Part shown: piece by piece, positions 62,320 to 64,000 of the stretch
Layout: each line of letters begins with the position of its first letter
Position numbering within the stretch: the first letter of the stretch is position 1
Assembly (NCBI GenBank): GCA_016719015.1
Contig: JADKAZ010000016.1
Span: 62,001 to 126,000 of the forward strand
From: Chitinophagaceae bacterium
GTDB lineage: Bacteria; Bacteroidota; Bacteroidia; Chitinophagales; Chitinophagaceae
DNA length: 64,000 nucleotides
Direction: 5' to 3'
Position numbers and translations under genes: made by a program
Notes under the pieces: generated by a model
The model's database searches: none
Seen by the model: only the letters and a program-made list of their open reading frames with translations
Told to the model about the DNA's origin: nothing

Positions 62320-64000
62320 TTACTTTATTTTAAGCCTTAACCCGGTATAAAATAAACTTCCACTAACCGGTCCCCATACCAATGATGCATCGAAGTAAGG
62401 ACCGAAAGGCTGATCAGCTGCCACGATCACATCTTTTTGAAAATAGTTTCCCAGGTTCTCCCCTCCTATATACAGGTCTATTGGATGTTTCTTACCAACA
62501 GTCTTACTTACCTGCGCATTCATAAGTACAAAAGACGGTGAGTAAGTAGCCAATTGATACGGAGATGGATTAGCAATGGTACCCGGAATTCTTTTGGCGC
62601 CATTGTAGTTAACGGTATAATCGAACTTCCAGCCGCTGATTTCATAGGCAATGTTTGCAAATGCTCTGTGTTTGGCAGTAAATGGTTTTTGTAAAAGCTG
62701 TCCGCTATAGGTTGTTCTTACATCAAAGAAGCGGTATGCCAACCGTAATTCGAGTTTGCGGGCAGGCTCCATGTGCAATTCTGCCTGGAAGCTGTTGGAA
62801 AAAGACTTGCCTTCCAGGTTATAAAATTTTACCTGTCGTACGTCTTCGAGATCAACCACTACCTGGTTCTCAAAATTATTTCTGAAAAAATCAACACTGA
62901 ATAAAGCATCACGGCCAAGCATTTTAAATTTTTGATCCACACTGATACCTTTATTCCATGCCGTTTCAGGATTTAATCGATAGGCTTTCCCAAGTGCTGT
63001 AGAAAGAATATTTACCTGCCTTGAACTTACAAAAACACTCATGTTCTCTGCAAAAATATTAGCGGTACGCTGGCCTCTTCCAATACTTGCTCTTATCGTT
63101 GTTCCTTTTACCGGTTCATAACGGATATGCAACCTGGGTGTAGCAAACCAACCAAATAAACTATTACGATCGGCCCTTATACCCGCCACAATATTGAATC
63201 TCTCTACGGGTGTAAAGGTATATTCGAAAAAACCTCCGGGTATTGCTTCTGTTCGTTTGTAATTATCATTCCTGAAATCTTCATTATACTTATCCGACGT
63301 AAAACTTAAACCCGTCCTGAATTTATGTACTGTTGAACCAATAATAGACTGATAAATAAGGTTTGCATAGAAATTTTGTTGAGTAGCATTATAGCGGGTC
63401 ATTCCAAAATAAGAATCCTGCTGATGATCAAAAACAGATAATTGCAAGCCAATACTTTTATATTTTTTCTCGGGAAAGACATAGCCGATCTTGGCAAAAC
63501 CTTCATACCGTTTTGTTTCAATTCCTAATCCGTAATGATTAGTAGTGAATTTATCTTTATCAGGATTGAAACCCGTTTCACCACCAGTACGATTATCTGT
63601 CAACATCTTAAATCCAAACTGTGTCATGAACCCTTTACCATCCTCATATTTCCAGCGGTTCACTGCACTGAATAAATTTCCGGTTGGCAGGTCTCGGAAA
63701 CCATCTTTATTGAAATCAACAGTTTTATTACTTAAAAAATCATCATGCAATAACAAAGCAGTACTCCATTTCTTCCCTATCTGTTGTGTAAGATTCAGGT
63801 TGAGATCGGTTTTGCCCATGTTATTTATGTAGGCATTCAGGTACAATCGTTCTGCTTTCTCTGGTTTCTTTAGTTCAATATTTATCTGACCGGCAATACT
63901 TTCATATCCATTTACCACTGAACCTACACCCTTATTAAGTTGAATAGATTCCACCCATGGTCCGGCAATAAAATTCAATCCAAGCGGGGTGGCAAGACCC
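62320..64000 (-). CDS. TonB-dependent receptor, 5' end beyond the window
   Basis: 560 residues visible; the frame is open to the right edge, continuing ...GLATPLGLNFIAGPWVESIQLNKGVGSVVNGYESIAGQINIEL. This is the end of the plug domain, just before the barrel. Barrel strands fill the rest, with YEPVKGTTIRASIGRGQRTANIFAENM and a C-terminal aromatic strand (SLFYTGLRLKIK). The plug signature GSVVNGYESIAGQINIEL is close to the type found with metal-homeostasis (heavy-metal) genes in Bacteroidota, but the substrate is not shown by this fragment. Confidence 0.88.
   Translation of the reverse strand, partial: GLATPLGLNFIAGPWVESIQLNKGVGSVVNGYESIAGQINIELKKPEKAERLYLNAYINNMGKTDLNLNLTQQIGKKWSTALLLHDDFLSNKTVDFNKDGFRDLPTGNLFSAVNRWKYEDGKGFMTQFGFKMLTDNRTGGETGFNPDKDKFTTNHYGLGIETKRYEGFAKIGYVFPEKKYKSIGLQLSVFDHQQDSYFGMTRYNATQQNFYANLIYQSIIGSTVHKFRTGLSFTSDKYNEDFRNDNYKRTEAIPGGFFEYTFTPVERFNIVAGIRADRNSLFGWFATPRLHIRYEPVKGTTIRASIGRGQRTANIFAENMSVFVSSRQVNILSTALGKAYRLNPETAWNKGISVDQKFKMLGRDALFSVDFFRNNFENQVVVDLEDVRQVKFYNLEGKSFSNSFQAELHMEPARKLELRLAYRFFDVRTTYSGQLLQKPFTAKHRAFANIAYEISGWKFDYTVNYNGAKRIPGTIANPSPYQLATYSPSFVLMNAQVSKTVGKKHPIDLYIGGENLGNYFQKDVIVAADQPFGPYFDASLVWGPVSGSLFYTGLRLKIK

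Noticed and set aside
1..64000. CRISPR arrays, rRNA, tRNA and insertion sequences
   Set aside because: No regularly spaced direct repeats, no rRNA/tRNA-like stretches and no transposase-like frames with terminal inverted repeats were found by eye.

Overview
The window looks like chromosomal DNA of a Bacteroidota bacterium, most likely family Chitinophagaceae. The basis is the AT-rich composition, promoters of the TTTG / TAnnTTTG type with little Shine-Dalgarno signal, Oar/SusC-style TonB-dependent receptors with carboxypeptidase-regulatory domains, a TonB-domain putative anti-sigma protein, DUF4476 and DUF2911 proteins, and the remains of a type IX secretion sorting domain. The genus is inference. 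I see no tRNA, rRNA, CRISPR array, intact insertion sequence or prophage.

Layout. 0-6.6 kb: tail of a universal stress protein, dCMP deaminase, MazG-like pyrophosphohydrolase, THUMP RNA methyltransferase, an exported TPR-CHAT putative protease and an NmrA-type dehydrogenase. 6.8-11.3 kb: an accessory-looking stretch of small envelope proteins (DUF4476, Thivi_2564-type, an acidic proline-rich peptide, fasciclin) around a short AraC regulator. 11.5-21.8 kb: housekeeping genes (Na/Pi symporter, Gfo/Idh oxidoreductase, acyl-CoA carboxylase beta, RNase HI, DUF6580, mannose-6-P isomerase, YraN, YkgJ, XerD-type recombinase). 21.8-23.0 kb: a heavily decayed gene ending in a type IX sorting domain. 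23.4-29.9 kb: a prenyltransferase/cyclase-repeat protein with a 1-nt frameshift and an exported VWA/DUF3520 protein, divergent from an ECF sigma factor, a putative anti-sigma/TonB hybrid and a DUF2911 protein. 29.9-34.5 kb: a four-gene operon (PIG-L deacetylase, two tiny membrane proteins, sodium:solute symporter). 34.5-49.8 kb: gamma-glutamyltransferase, DUF1572, outer-membrane and hydrolase genes, a giant TamB-like protein, RibBA, an Oar-like receptor and an esterase. 50-61.3 kb: two halves of what looks like one amide-ligase pathway (ATP-grasp + GCS2 ligase; class I glutamine amidotransferase + second ATP-grasp), separated by about 7 kb holding a DUF616 glycosyltransferase, GNAT, methyltransferase, lipoprotein, proline-iminopeptidase-like lipoprotein, periplasmic amidase and lipoprotein amidohydrolase. 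61.5-64 kb: an outer-membrane beta-barrel protein and a TonB-dependent receptor running off the end.

The best candidates for an undescribed system are (i) the two ATP-grasp / GCS2 / glutamine-amidotransferase halves, which could make a gamma-glutamyl or other peptide-like small molecule, and (ii) the divergent sigma / anti-sigma-TonB / VWA / cyclase-repeat locus, in which a TonB-like C-terminus and a SusC-type pre-plug motif lie in neighbouring exported proteins. Both are inferences from domain content and gene order.
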